A stretch of DNA of 64,000 bases, taken from Clostridia bacterium. GTDB lineage: Bacteria > Bacillota > Clostridia > Lachnospirales > Anaerotignaceae. The first letter of the stretch is position 1, and each line of letters opens with the position of its first letter. Shown here piece after piece: positions 27,727 through 36,413 of this stretch. Under the pieces are notes generated by a model, which was given only the letters and a program-made list of their open reading frames with translations, was not told the DNA's origin and searched no databases. A program made the translations under genes and the position numbers. The stretch is from positions 43,957-107,956 of the forward strand of contig JALCQR010000011.1 in assembly GCA_022651385.1 (NCBI GenBank), given 5' to 3'.

Positions 27727-28578
27727 CTATCTTCCCCCCTTACCAAACATTTTATTTCTTAAAACATCGTAAAAACCAAGAGTATTAGTCTTGATTATAT
27801 TGGTATAATATTTTGATTTTTTAATTATGGCTTCGTCACCCACAGCCATTTTAAGCAGGTTTTTGCCGTCACCCACAAGCATTACTGAATCCCCAGTAAA
27901 ACTTGAAATTTTAATTTTAACAACGTCCTGAGCGCCTATTACAATGCTTCTTGCATGAAGCATATGCGGACAAATAGGCGTAATTGCCACTACATCGGCG
28001 TCGCTTTTAAGAATAGGGCCGCCTGCGGCCAAATTATAGGCTGTTGAGCCTGTAGGAGTGGATACAATCATTCCGTCGCCAAAAAAATTATCTATATATT
28101 CATCATTTACAAAAATGGCTGTATCCACTATGCCGCCCAGTGAAACATTAAATTCATTCAAAGCCGTAAAATGGTTATTTTCATTTTTTCCTTTAACATA
28201 AGCATCAAGATTCATACGTTTTTCAATTCTGTAGTTTCCGTTAAGTACATCTGTAACAGATTTTTTTATCTCACTGCTGTCAACGTCTGTAAGAAATCCG
28301 AGATGTCCGAAATTTATTCCCAAAAAAGGCGTTTCATATTTCGCGTTTTTCATAATTGCGTTAAGAATAGTGCCGTCGCCGCCCAAAACAATAATCATAT
28401 CAGTGTCGCTGTAAACACATTTGTCACCTTTTGCAAAACGTTCAAGGCCAAATTTTTCGCCCATTTTTTTTTCAACAAAAGGTTCACAGCCTTTAGATAT
28501 AAGAAAATCTATCAAATCTTTAGCTATTTCAGGTTTTTCAAACCTTCTTAAATTAGAAACAATGCCAATATTTTTCAT
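27727..28578 (-). CDS. nadK: NAD kinase
   Basis: Phosphorylates NAD to NADP. The 283-residue protein has the GGDG motif IVLGGDGTILNAI (about residues 64-76), the NE/D segment ALNEFNVSLGG, and DGMIVSTPTGSTAYNLAAGGPI, which carry the ATP and NAD sites. Length is normal. It supplies NADP for the biosynthetic genes of the same operon and lies between tlyA and argR with gaps of 12 and 1 nt. Confidence 0.96.
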   Translation of the reverse strand: MKNIGIVSNLRRFEKPEIAKDLIDFLISKGCEPFVEKKMGEKFGLERFAKGDKCVYSDTDMIIVLGGDGTILNAIMKNAKYETPFLGINFGHLGFLTDVDSSEIKKSVTDVLNGNYRIEKRMNLDAYVKGKNENNHFTALNEFNVSLGGIVDTAIFVNDEYIDNFFGDGMIVSTPTGSTAYNLAAGGPILKSDADVVAITPICPHMLHARSIVIGAQDVVKIKISSFTGDSVMLVGDGKNLLKMAVGDEAIIKKSKYYTNIIKTNTLGFYDVLRNKMFGKGGR

Positions 28579-28590
28579 AGCTTTAACCCC

Positions 28591-29400
28591 TTATAAAATC
28601 TCATGTGAAGTTAGGGCAGTCTGCTCGGCAAGTTTATACGCCTGCTCATTACTTATGCCTTCATTTTTTCTATCTAAAAATATCAGGTACTCAATGTTTC
28701 CCTCAGGTCCTTTAATAGGCGAAAAACCTATATTAAGTATATTAAGTCCGATATCAAAAGCAAAATCTATTATTTTTTCAATAACTTCTATATGCACTTT
28801 TATATCTTTTACAACGCCTTTTTTCCCGACTTTTTCTCTGCCGGCCTCAAACTGCGGTTTTATAAGACATACCATCTGTGCATCGTCACTCATAACCTTA
28901 AGCGCAGGCGGTATAACTTTTGTAAGGGATATAAAAGATACATCGACAGAAGCAAATTCCACGCTGTCCGGAACTTGGTCTTTAGTTATATATCGTATAT
29001 TTGTCTTTTCAAGACATACAACTTTTTCGTCATTTCTAAGTTTCCACGCAAATTGACCGTATCCAACATCAACGGAATATACCTTTTTAGCGCCGTTTTG
29101 AAGCATGCAGTCCGTAAATCCGCCGGTTGACGCTCCTATATCCATACATATTTTACCGTCAAGTTTAAGCCCGAATTCGTTTACAGCTTTTTCCAGCTTG
29201 TAACCGCCTCGGCTTACGTATTTCATTTCGTTGCCTTTTACTTCTATTTTGGCAGCTCTGTCTATTTTTGTTCCTGCTTTATATTCTTTCATTCCGTCAA
29301 CATACACTTCTCCGGCCATTATAATTGCTTTTGCTCTTTCTCTTGACGGTACAAGTTTTCTTTCAAAAAGCAGTATATCAAGTCTTTCTTTGTTAGTCAT
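28591..29400 (-). CDS. tlyA: TlyA-family rRNA 2'-O-methyltransferase (FtsJ/S4 domain)
   Basis: A 269-residue protein with an N-terminal S4 RNA-binding domain (about residues 4-64, ERLDILLFERKLVPSRERAK) and an FtsJ-like methyltransferase domain with CMDIGASTGGFTDCMLQNGA for SAM binding and PQFEAGREKVGKKGVV. TlyA proteins methylate rRNA ribose; in older annotations they are called hemolysins. The dxs-tlyA-nadK-argR-recN order is typical. It starts 2 nt after the dxs stop. Confidence 0.92.
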   Translation of the reverse strand: MTNKERLDILLFERKLVPSRERAKAIIMAGEVYVDGMKEYKAGTKIDRAAKIEVKGNEMKYVSRGGYKLEKAVNEFGLKLDGKICMDIGASTGGFTDCMLQNGAKKVYSVDVGYGQFAWKLRNDEKVVCLEKTNIRYITKDQVPDSVEFASVDVSFISLTKVIPPALKVMSDDAQMVCLIKPQFEAGREKVGKKGVVKDIKVHIEVIEKIIDFAFDIGLNILNIGFSPIKGPEGNIEYLIFLDRKNEGISNEQAYKLAEQTALTSHEIL

Positions 29401-29402
29401 AT

Positions 29403-31271
29403 CTATTTATCCTCAAATATTTCTTTGACCTTTCTGTATATGCTTTCACCGTCAAGGCCATATCTTTTTAAAAGCTGTTCTCTTGTTCCCTGTTCTATAA
29501 ACTTATCTTCAAAGCCGAGATTTGTCACCTTGCAATCCCTGTTTAAATCTACGGCAGTTAGTTTTATAACACTTCCGAAACCGCCTTCTTTCACGTTGTC
29601 TTCTACTGTAACAATGTTTTTGCATTTTTGACAGCATATTTTGACCATTTCTTTATCCAGCGGTTTAATAAATCTTGCGTCATAAATCATTGGAAAATAT
29701 CCGTCCGCATTCAGCATTTTTTCGGCTTCAATAACTTCTTTAAGCATTGCTCCGCAGCTTATTACAGCAACTGTGTTTCCGTCTCGTATAAGGCGTGCTT
29801 TTCCGTATTCTATTGAGTATTTTTCGCAGTTTTCATATTCAAAAGCAGTATCTCTCGGATATCTTACGGCTACAGGAGTTGTCATTCCCACTGCAAATTC
29901 TATCTGCCTTTCAAGCTCATCACCCGTTGAAGGTGCCATTATAGTCATGTTAGGTATATGCTGTAAGTATGACAAATCAAAAATGCCCTGATGTGTTTCC
30001 CCGTCTGCGCCTACAACACCTGCTCTGTCAATTGCAAATACCACATGAAGGTTTTGCAAAGCCACGTCATGTATTATTTGGTCATAAGCTCTCTGCAAAA
30101 ACGTGGAATACACCGCGAAAACAGGCGTAAGCCCTCTTATGGCAAGACCTGCAGCAAATGTAACGGCATGCTGTTCAGCTATAGCCACATCGAATGTTCT
30201 TTCTGGAAACCTGAGCTGAAAGCCGTCAAGCCCCGTGCCCGATACCATAGCGGCAGATATGGCCACAATGTTTTTGTTCTTTTCAGCCATACTTATCATT
30301 TTATCGCCGAACACAGCCGAGTAGCTTTTGCCCTTTTTGGAAATCGGCTTTCCGGTTTTTAAATTAAAGGCAGTAACTCCATGATATTTCCAAGGCATTT
30401 TTTCGGCAAAACGATAGCCTTTTCCTTTAACTGTTTTTACATGAACAAGTATCGGCCCATGCATGTTTTTTATTTTTCTAAATGTTCTTATAAGCTCACT
30501 TGTGTTGTGCCCGTCAAGAGGTCCCACATATGTAAATCCCATTTCTTCAAACATAATGCCTGAAAAAAGCATGTATTTTATTGTATTTTTTATTTTTTCA
30601 ACGGTTTTGTCTATAGGCTTGCCCAAAACAGGGACCTTACTTAGTATTTTGTGTACACCTGCTTTTGCGTTAAGGTATGCAGGCTCGGTACGTATGTCCC
30701 TCAGGTGTTTCGACATAGCCCCAACATTTGTTGAAATAGACATCTGATTATCATTAAGTATTACAATTATGTCTCTGTTGCTTCTTCCCGTGTTGTTAAG
30801 TCCCTCGTAAGCAAGGCCGCCCGATATTGAGCCGTCGCCTATAACCGCAATTATTTTTTCATTGGTCTTCTTTAAGTCTCTTGCCATAACCATTCCCAAA
30901 GCAGCAGAAATTGAAGTTGAGCTGTGTCCTGCTGCAAAAGCGTCGCATATGCTTTCGTTTGGCTTTGGGAAGCCGCTTAGTCCGTCAAGCTGTCTTAGAG
31001 TGTTAAATTTGTCTTTCCTTCCAGTAAGAAGCTTATGTACATACGCCTGATGTCCCACATCCCAAACAATCCTGTCTTTTTCCGGATTAAAACAATAATG
31101 CAGTGCCATAGTAAGCTCTACAATCCCCAAATTAGAGGCTAAATGCCCGCCGGTCTTGGAGACATGTTCCAACAAAAACCGGCGTATCTCGGCTGCAAGC
31201 TGAGGCAGTTTTTCAATTTTAATCTTTTTTATGTCATTTGCTTTTTTTATACTGTCGAGCAGTTTTTCCAA
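29403..31271 (-). CDS. dxs: 1-deoxy-D-xylulose-5-phosphate synthase
   Basis: First step of the non-mevalonate isoprenoid route: pyruvate plus glyceraldehyde-3-phosphate to DXP, using thiamine diphosphate. The 622-residue protein shows the TPP/Mg motif GDGSISGGLAYEGLNN (about residues 144-159), the DVGHQAYVHKLLTGRKDKF block, the pyrimidine domain with IAEQHAVTFAAGLA and the C-terminal transketolase domain with RYPRDTAFE. Length is standard. It follows ispA after 27 nt, so two isoprenoid genes are adjacent. Confidence 0.97.
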   Translation of the reverse strand: MEKLLDSIKKANDIKKIKIEKLPQLAAEIRRFLLEHVSKTGGHLASNLGIVELTMALHYCFNPEKDRIVWDVGHQAYVHKLLTGRKDKFNTLRQLDGLSGFPKPNESICDAFAAGHSSTSISAALGMVMARDLKKTNEKIIAVIGDGSISGGLAYEGLNNTGRSNRDIIVILNDNQMSISTNVGAMSKHLRDIRTEPAYLNAKAGVHKILSKVPVLGKPIDKTVEKIKNTIKYMLFSGIMFEEMGFTYVGPLDGHNTSELIRTFRKIKNMHGPILVHVKTVKGKGYRFAEKMPWKYHGVTAFNLKTGKPISKKGKSYSAVFGDKMISMAEKNKNIVAISAAMVSGTGLDGFQLRFPERTFDVAIAEQHAVTFAAGLAIRGLTPVFAVYSTFLQRAYDQIIHDVALQNLHVVFAIDRAGVVGADGETHQGIFDLSYLQHIPNMTIMAPSTGDELERQIEFAVGMTTPVAVRYPRDTAFEYENCEKYSIEYGKARLIRDGNTVAVISCGAMLKEVIEAEKMLNADGYFPMIYDARFIKPLDKEMVKICCQKCKNIVTVEDNVKEGGFGSVIKLTAVDLNRDCKVTNLGFEDKFIEQGTREQLLKRYGLDGESIYRKVKEIFEDK

Positions 31272-31298
31272 AATTACACCATCTTTCCAAAAACAGAA

Positions 31299-32183
31299 TT
31301 ATTTTTTTCTATCTATAAGTTTTTTTGTAAGCTCAATCAAAAATCCTGCTTTATCCCCGTAATTTTTTAGTATATCTATAGCTTCATCAGAAAGAGTTTT
31401 TACTTTTTCTTTTGATTTATCAAGGCCAATAAGAGTTACATAAGTGGTTTTCTGATTTCTTTCATCGCTGAAAACCGGTTTGCCCAATTCTTCAAATGAA
31501 CCTGTTACATCAAGTATATCATCCTGAATCTGGAATGCCATGCCTATTTTGCAGCCTGCCATGCTGAGTTTTTCGGCATCTTCCTGTGTTCCGCCGCCAA
31601 TATATGCTCCGGCTTTAAATGAAGCCTGTATCATAGCCGCTGTTTTATTTATGTGTATAAAGTCAAGGGTTTCTTTGTTTAACTTTTTGCCGTCGCTTAT
31701 AACATCAACCACCTGTCCTGTAAGCATGCCGTTTACTCCTGCTCCGTTTGCTATGGTGTACATTGCTTTTGCAAGTGCAGGCTCAGGATTATCCGCTACG
31801 GCTTTTGACATCACTTCAAAGGCATGGCTTAAAAGGGCATCTCCGGCAAGTATTGCAATATTCTCGCCAAAAGCTTTGTGATTTGTAAGTCTGCCACGTC
31901 TGAAATTATCATTGTCAATGGCAGGCAAATCATCATGTATAAGCGAGTATGTGTGTATCATTTCCATAGCACATGCAAAAGGCACCGCTTTGTCAACATC
32001 GCCGCCGAAAAGCTCGCATGAAGCAAGCAAAATAATAGGTCTTACTCTTTTGCCTCCCGCAAAAACCGAGTATCGCATTGCCTTAAATATAATCTGGGGA
32101 TATTCGCTTTCAGCCGGAATGAATCTGTCAAGCTCACTGTCTATATATAATTTTTTTTCATTCATTTCCGATTTGAAATTCAA
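31299..32183 (-). CDS. ispA: Polyprenyl (farnesyl/geranyl) diphosphate synthase
   Basis: Trans-isoprenyl diphosphate synthase that condenses IPP with allylic diphosphates. The 294-residue protein has the first Asp-rich motif IHDDLPAIDND (about residues 82-92) with the two-residue insertion typical of bacterial FPP synthase, the second motif FQIQDDILDVTG (about 230), and GGKRVRP near residue 45. The chain length made (C15 is usual) is inferred from this class. Its ATG overlaps the xseB stop by four bases. Confidence 0.94.
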   Translation of the reverse strand: MNFKSEMNEKKLYIDSELDRFIPAESEYPQIIFKAMRYSVFAGGKRVRPIILLASCELFGGDVDKAVPFACAMEMIHTYSLIHDDLPAIDNDNFRRGRLTNHKAFGENIAILAGDALLSHAFEVMSKAVADNPEPALAKAMYTIANGAGVNGMLTGQVVDVISDGKKLNKETLDFIHINKTAAMIQASFKAGAYIGGGTQEDAEKLSMAGCKIGMAFQIQDDILDVTGSFEELGKPVFSDERNQKTTYVTLIGLDKSKEKVKTLSDEAIDILKNYGDKAGFLIELTKKLIDRKK

Positions 32184-32434
32184 TTAAGGTCATCCTCCGT
32201 TTCGTCAGAATTATCGAAAGGCGCCGTATAAAAATTGCCTTCCGTGTCTTTTTTAAGTTCCTCAACTTCTTTTTGCGCTCTGTCAAGCTTTTTAGAACAG
32301 AAAAGCGAAAGCTCCATGCCTTCTTTGTAAAGCTTTATCGACTCGTCAAGAGGAACCTGTTCATTTTCAAGTTTAGACACAATTTCTTCTATTCTTGAAA
32401 CAGCTTCTTCATATGTCATCTTTTTTTTAGCCAT
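32180..32434 (-). CDS. xseB: Exodeoxyribonuclease VII small subunit
   Basis: Small helical-hairpin subunit (84 residues) of exonuclease VII. The core YEEAVSRIEEIVSKLENEQVPLDESIKLYKEG is the family signature; the C-terminus is acidic. I choose ATG 32432-32434; a TTG two codons upstream is closer to AAAGGAACTG and cannot be excluded. The reading frame starts inside the end of xseA and its stop overlaps ispA, so xseA-xseB-ispA are translationally coupled. Confidence 0.93.
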   Translation of the reverse strand: MAKKKMTYEEAVSRIEEIVSKLENEQVPLDESIKLYKEGMELSLFCSKKLDRAQKEVEELKKDTEGNFYTAPFDNSDETEDDLN

Positions 32435-33641
32435 TTTCAAACAGTTCCTTTCTTTCCGCTTTTGCAGTTACAAAGCCGTCAGAAAAACGTACAGTCATTT
32501 CTTCTCCTGTCACAACATCTTCCGCCTTATTTATGGTGCCGTTTTTGTCAAATGCTGCACAGTAACCCCTTGAAAGCACTTTCATAGGATTAAGCAGTTC
32601 AAGTCTGCGGCAGTTTCCTGTGATTTTAAGTTTTTCGCTTTCAAGAGTATAAATCATGTGCTTATTAATTGTTTTTACACAATTTTCAATATATATGCTG
32701 TCATCTGCAATTTGTTGTTCAGGATGTCTTAAAGCCGCCGAATTCTGAAGTTTAGAAATATGTTCTTTTTCAAAAATTAATTTATTTTTAATCACGTTTT
32801 CAAGCCTTAAACTCAAAGACATAAATGTCTTTATATCTTTCATTACATCGTTTACCGCAAGTTCCGCAGCCGCCGAGGGAGTTGGCGCTCTCAAATCGGA
32901 TACAAAATCGGTAAGTGTAAAATCGGTTTCATGTCCCACGGCCGAAATAACAGGTATCTCCGAACCAAAAACAGCTCTTACCACTCTTTCGTCGTTAAAC
33001 GCCCAAAGATCCTCCATGCTTCCGCCGCCTCGTCCCAAAATAATAACATCGGCACCTTTCCAGCGATTTACGTCTTTAATAGCCGATACAATACTCGGCA
33101 CCGCGTTTTCGCCCTGCACAAGAGAAGGCACAACCACTATTCTTACAGACGGATTACGTCTTCTTGAAATATTTATTATGTCTCTTACAGCAGCCCCCGT
33201 AGGAGATGTTATAACAGCTATTGTGTCAGGTTTTTCGGGTATTTCTCTTTTAAAATCTTCATCAAAAAGGCCCTCGTCCGACAGCTTTTTTTTAAGCCTT
33301 TCAAAAGCAATGCTTAATGCTCCTTCTCCGTCAGGCTCTATAATTTGCGCATAAAGCTGATATTGACCTGTTCTCTCATATGAAGATACATACCCGCATA
33401 CCAAAACATTCATTCCGTTTTCAATTTCATAAGGCATAAGAGACGCATAGTCCCTAAACATTATTGCACTAATTGACCCGTATTCGTCCTTTAAAGTAAA
33501 ATAAATATGCCCCGACGAATGTTTTTTGCAGTTTGAAATTTCTCCGCGTATCCATACACTCGAAAGTATGACATCGTTTTCAAGAATCCCGTGTATGTAT
33601 CTGTTTATCTGGGACACAGAATATACTTTTCTTTCAAGCAT
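32427..33641 (-). CDS. xseA: Exodeoxyribonuclease VII large subunit
   Basis: Catalytic subunit of the single-strand-specific exonuclease VII. The 404-residue protein begins with an OB-fold (VYSVSQINRYIHGILEND, VWIRGEISNCKKHSSGHIYFTLKD) and continues into the nuclease domain with VITSPTGAAVRDIINI, DVIILGRGGGSMEDLWAFNDE and SAVGHETDFTLTDFVSDLRAPTPSAAAE. It is a little shorter than the 440-450 residue norm, in the coiled-coil region. It follows nusB after 4 nt. Confidence 0.96.
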   Translation of the reverse strand: MLERKVYSVSQINRYIHGILENDVILSSVWIRGEISNCKKHSSGHIYFTLKDEYGSISAIMFRDYASLMPYEIENGMNVLVCGYVSSYERTGQYQLYAQIIEPDGEGALSIAFERLKKKLSDEGLFDEDFKREIPEKPDTIAVITSPTGAAVRDIINISRRRNPSVRIVVVPSLVQGENAVPSIVSAIKDVNRWKGADVIILGRGGGSMEDLWAFNDERVVRAVFGSEIPVISAVGHETDFTLTDFVSDLRAPTPSAAAELAVNDVMKDIKTFMSLSLRLENVIKNKLIFEKEHISKLQNSAALRHPEQQIADDSIYIENCVKTINKHMIYTLESEKLKITGNCRRLELLNPMKVLSRGYCAAFDKNGTINKAEDVVTGEEMTVRFSDGFVTAKAERKELFENG

Positions 33642-33645
33642 TTTA

Positions 33646-34086
33646 TCAACTCTCCGCTATTTTTCCAAGTATTCCGTTTACAAAAGAAGGTGAGTTGTCG
33701 GAGCTGAATTTTTTAGCCACCTCAACAGCTTCGTTTATGGCAACCCCTGCCGGTGTTTCATCTGAAAATTTCAGCTCATATACAGCCATTCTAAGTATCG
33801 CAAGGTCAACTTTAGACATTCTGTTTACTGACCATCCCTTTGCATATGTGTTTATAATTTCATCTATTTTATCGAGATTTGAAAGCGTTCCGTCAACAGT
33901 TCTGTCAATAAACGCCTTATCATTGTCATTAAGTTCGCCTGTAATACTGTCAAATTCTTTGTCGTTTGCCTCAGCGTCATTAAGATGAAAAATTGTATTT
34001 TTAGCTTCTTCCATACCTTCCATACCAACAAAATCATGCTGAAAGATAAGGTAAAAAGCATTTTTTCTTGCGTTGGTTCTACTCAT
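33646..34086 (-). CDS. nusB: Transcription antitermination factor NusB
   Basis: All-helical RNA-binding protein (146 residues) that assembles with NusE on boxA RNA for rRNA antitermination. The start MSRTNARKNAFYLIFQHDF, the segment DRTVDGTLSNLDKIDEIINTYAKGWSVNRMSKVDLAILRMAVYEL and the closing NEAVEVAKKFSSDNSPSFVNGILGKI are characteristic. It heads the tight nusB-recN cluster. Only about 30 nt separate its start from the hairpin behind the Asp23-family gene. Confidence 0.95.
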   Translation of the reverse strand: MSRTNARKNAFYLIFQHDFVGMEGMEEAKNTIFHLNDAEANDKEFDSITGELNDNDKAFIDRTVDGTLSNLDKIDEIINTYAKGWSVNRMSKVDLAILRMAVYELKFSDETPAGVAINEAVEVAKKFSSDNSPSFVNGILGKIAES

Positions 34087-34106
34087 AAATAACCTCCGAA
34101 AATAAA

Positions 34107-34145
34107 AAAAAGAAACTAACCCTTAGGATAATTATCCCAAGGGTT
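34107..34145 (-). terminator. terminator or attenuator between the Asp23-family gene and nusB
   Basis: On the minus strand the hairpin AACCCTTGGGAT / ATCCTAAGGGTT (34118-34145) is followed by GTTTC and a run of eight T. There is no room for a full promoter between it and nusB, so some read-through from the upstream promoter is expected. Confidence 0.75.
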
Positions 34146-34152
34146 TGTATTT

Positions 34153-34530
34153 TTATTCAGTTTCTTTGTCAGATTTTAACTTATTTACTATTATGCTTGA
34201 AACGTTTACGTTTACAGTGTCAACTGCAAGGCCTGTCATATTTTCAACGGCGTTTTTAATTTTCTCCTGTACAAGCTCAGCAGCTTCTGTAATCTTTATT
34301 CCGTAAATTACGGCTATCTCGGCCTCTATTGTTGCCGTGCCTTCTTCAACCTTAACTTTTATGCCTTTTGCAAGGTTTTTCTTGCTGAAAATGCCGCCTG
34401 AAGCCATTCCTCCAACAGGTTCTACACCCTCCACCTCAGACGCCGCAGTACCGGCGATTATAGCAATAACCTCATCGGCTATCTGTATCTGACCAACATT
34501 TTTATCATTATCTTCTATATAGTCTGACAT
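34153..34530 (-). CDS. Asp23/Gls24 family protein (YqhY-like)
   Basis: A 125-residue Asp23-domain protein. It shows IQIADEVIAIIAGTAASEVEGVEPV, ATIEAEIAVIYGIKITEAAELVQEKIKNAVENMTGL and VDTVNVNVSSIIV, the whole family fold. In Bacillus the homologue YqhY sits directly before nusB and is linked to control of fatty-acid synthesis; here the same order (Asp23-nusB-xseA) is kept. ATG 34528-34530 has AGGAGG at 7-nt spacing; the frame extends two codons upstream to a TTG. Its own promoter and terminator are visible. Confidence 0.92.
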   Translation of the reverse strand: MSDYIEDNDKNVGQIQIADEVIAIIAGTAASEVEGVEPVGGMASGGIFSKKNLAKGIKVKVEEGTATIEAEIAVIYGIKITEAAELVQEKIKNAVENMTGLAVDTVNVNVSSIIVNKLKSDKETE

Positions 34531-34594
34531 AAACAAACCTCCTGTTAGTTTTTACCGGATATATCCAAAACATATTCAGATTTAATATAATCTG

Positions 34595-34622
34595 ATTATA
34601 ACAGATTTTATACATTTTGCAA
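34595..34622 (-). promoter_or_regulatory. sigma-A promoter of the Asp23-family gene / nusB cluster
   Basis: On the minus strand TTGCAA (34617-34622) and a perfect TATAAT (34595-34600) are 16 bp apart. This is the only good promoter I see before nusB. Confidence 0.7.
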
Positions 34623-34635
34623 AACATTTTATACA

Positions 34636-34675
34636 TAAAAAAGACTTCCGCTGTATGTTAAATTGGCGAAAGTCT
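34636..34675 (-). terminator. terminator of the spoIIIA operon
   Basis: On the minus strand AGACTTTCGC / GCGGAAGTCT (34642-34675) forms a stem followed by TTTTTT, just after the spoIIIAH stop at 34690. Confidence 0.85.
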
Positions 34676-34689
34676 GAAAATGTATGTAC

Positions 34690-35355
34690 TCATTTTTTAA
34701 TGGTAGTAATTCTGATTTTGTCGGCAGTATAACCTGTTTTTCTTTTGACTATGTCCTCAATCTGTGCTGCCTGCTGTTCCGTAAGACTTTTGGCGTCAAC
34801 CACAACATCCACTGTATCATCGTCAATACGGACATATGCTTCCTTAAAGCCTTTTGCCTTTATCATATCTTCGGAAGCGCTTTCCTTTTCCATTCTTTCC
34901 TGAAGCTTAAGCATATTATTTGCACATTCTTCTTTTTCCTTGTCGCTAAGTGAACTGTTGTTTATCATCCCTTGAAGCATATCTTTTTGTTTTGACCTGT
35001 TCTGTTCTCTGTCAAGCTTTGCCTCAACAAAGTAAGAAGAAGCATCATCGACATTTGGGTTATTTACAAACACGGCAGCACCCGTATCATCATCATTTTG
35101 TGCTGTGGATGCGGTAGCAGTAGTAGCTGTTTTGTCCGAGCTTGTTTGAGCTGTTATAGGATCGCTTTGGTCAGTGTCATCAGCTATAGTTGATATGGTG
35201 GAATCATCAAGCAGATTATTATAGCCGTATTCTTTTGATGAATCATAATTAGAAGCCGTATCACCACTTGGCTGATGAAAATTTAAGTATCCCGCAGTAG
35301 CAATCATAACTACCAATACTGCGGCTAAAACATGGTTTTTCTTAACTGAAAACAT
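34690..35355 (-). CDS. spoIIIAH: Stage III sporulation protein AH
   Basis: Mother-cell membrane protein of the SpoIIIA-SpoIIQ feeding-tube channel. The 221-residue protein has one N-terminal membrane helix (about residues 8-26), a Thr/Ser/Asp-rich linker (about 30-100) and a C-terminal EscJ/PrgK-type ring-building domain with YFVEAKLDREQNRSKQKDML and VDVVVDAKSLTEQQAAQIEDIV. This is the part that binds SpoIIQ in the intermembrane space. Last gene of the operon. Confidence 0.94.
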   Translation of the reverse strand: MFSVKKNHVLAAVLVVMIATAGYLNFHQPSGDTASNYDSSKEYGYNNLLDDSTISTIADDTDQSDPITAQTSSDKTATTATASTAQNDDDTGAAVFVNNPNVDDASSYFVEAKLDREQNRSKQKDMLQGMINNSSLSDKEKEECANNMLKLQERMEKESASEDMIKAKGFKEAYVRIDDDTVDVVVDAKSLTEQQAAQIEDIVKRKTGYTADKIRITTIKK

Positions 35356-35357
35356 AT

Positions 35358-35912
35358 TTATCCTCCCATCTTTAAAATCTCTATTTTGTAGGACGGCACA
35401 TTGGTAAGTGCCTGAGCTGCCTTTAATAAAGCATCTTTTACAAATACATCGCCTCCGCCTTGAGCAATTATTACTATGCCTTCAATTTCAGGCGACAGTT
35501 CCTTTACCACAAGCGCCTCGTTTCCGTTTTGTCCATTTACAATTACTTTTTTAGTTTCCTTTGAATTTTCAATTGATGACTTATCCCCTTCATTGCTTTG
35601 AGAATTTCTCTCGTTTGTCTCATCAGCAACTACCTTTTCGCTGCTTGATTTATATGTAATCATTACCTTTACTTTTCCGACACCTTCAATGCTGCCGAAA
35701 AAATCCTGCATTTTTTCCTCAAGATCACTGTCTGATACATTGCTTGAAGTAATTTTCGCAACAGTATTATTATTATTGTCGGCTTTTTTACTTTCTCCTC
35801 CTGAGAAAAAATTGCCGGCAAATATAAGCATCACTCCCGCAAGCACTCCCAGCACCGCATATTTAAGGGTGTCTTTGCTCCTCATCAGTTTTTTAATAAA
35901 GTCGCTATTCAA
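35358..35912 (-). CDS. spoIIIAG: Stage III sporulation protein AG
   Basis: Ring-forming channel component of the SpoIIIA complex. The 184-residue protein has one membrane helix (about residues 16-34), a short polar linker, then a ring-building domain with GVGKVKVMITYKSS near residue 77 and SPEIEGIVIIAQGGGDVFVKDALLKAAQALTNVPSYKIEILKM at the end. An Asn/Ser/Glu-rich insertion (about 95-125) interrupts the domain, as in known SpoIIIAG. Two nt before spoIIIAH. Confidence 0.94.
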   Translation of the reverse strand: MNSDFIKKLMRSKDTLKYAVLGVLAGVMLIFAGNFFSGGESKKADNNNNTVAKITSSNVSDSDLEEKMQDFFGSIEGVGKVKVMITYKSSSEKVVADETNERNSQSNEGDKSSIENSKETKKVIVNGQNGNEALVVKELSPEIEGIVIIAQGGGDVFVKDALLKAAQALTNVPSYKIEILKMGG

Positions 35913-35930
35913 AATAACACACCTCCTTTT

Positions 35931-36401
35931 TCATCCGTGAATTACTTCTACATTTTTGGCGCCGTACCTGTCTTTCAGATATGAAACAACATCCATTTTG
36001 GTACTTCCATTTATCTTAACTTCTATAGAATCAATAACGCCGTTATTGTAAAAGTCATCATCTGTTTTTACAGAAACATTTTCACAGTCCAATCCCATAA
36101 GCGCAAGCTCGGATTGTATGTCTGCACATATTCTGTTTTCTGCGGTGCTTTTAAAAAACTTTTCAGTATCCACAGAGTTGTTTTCTTCCTGAAAATTTGT
36201 ATAATAAGACTCATCAAAATACTTTGAACAGTCTGTTTTGCTTAATGACATCAGCGGACCGGCAGCTGCCAAAACAAGTATCAGTCCGCAGGCGAAATCT
36301 ACGTATTTCTTATATTTTTCAGGTGCCGCAATACCGGCCGCAACCGAAAGTATCATAAATACCGCTATGTTTTTTATATATGCTTCTATTGCCGAAATCA
36401 T
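35931..36401 (-). CDS. spoIIIAF: Stage III sporulation protein AF
   Basis: SpoIIIA complex subunit of 156 residues. Two N-terminal membrane helices (about residues 10-26 and 33-50, with FACGLILVLAAAGPLM) are followed by a soluble ring-building domain containing ENRICADIQSELALMGLDCENVSVKTDDD and IDSIEVKIN. Sequence conservation in this family is low, and order in the operon supports the call. Confidence 0.9.
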   Translation of the reverse strand: MISAIEAYIKNIAVFMILSVAAGIAAPEKYKKYVDFACGLILVLAAAGPLMSLSKTDCSKYFDESYYTNFQEENNSVDTEKFFKSTAENRICADIQSELALMGLDCENVSVKTDDDFYNNGVIDSIEVKINGSTKMDVVSYLKDRYGAKNVEVIHG

Positions 36402-36413
36402 ACCTGTATCACC

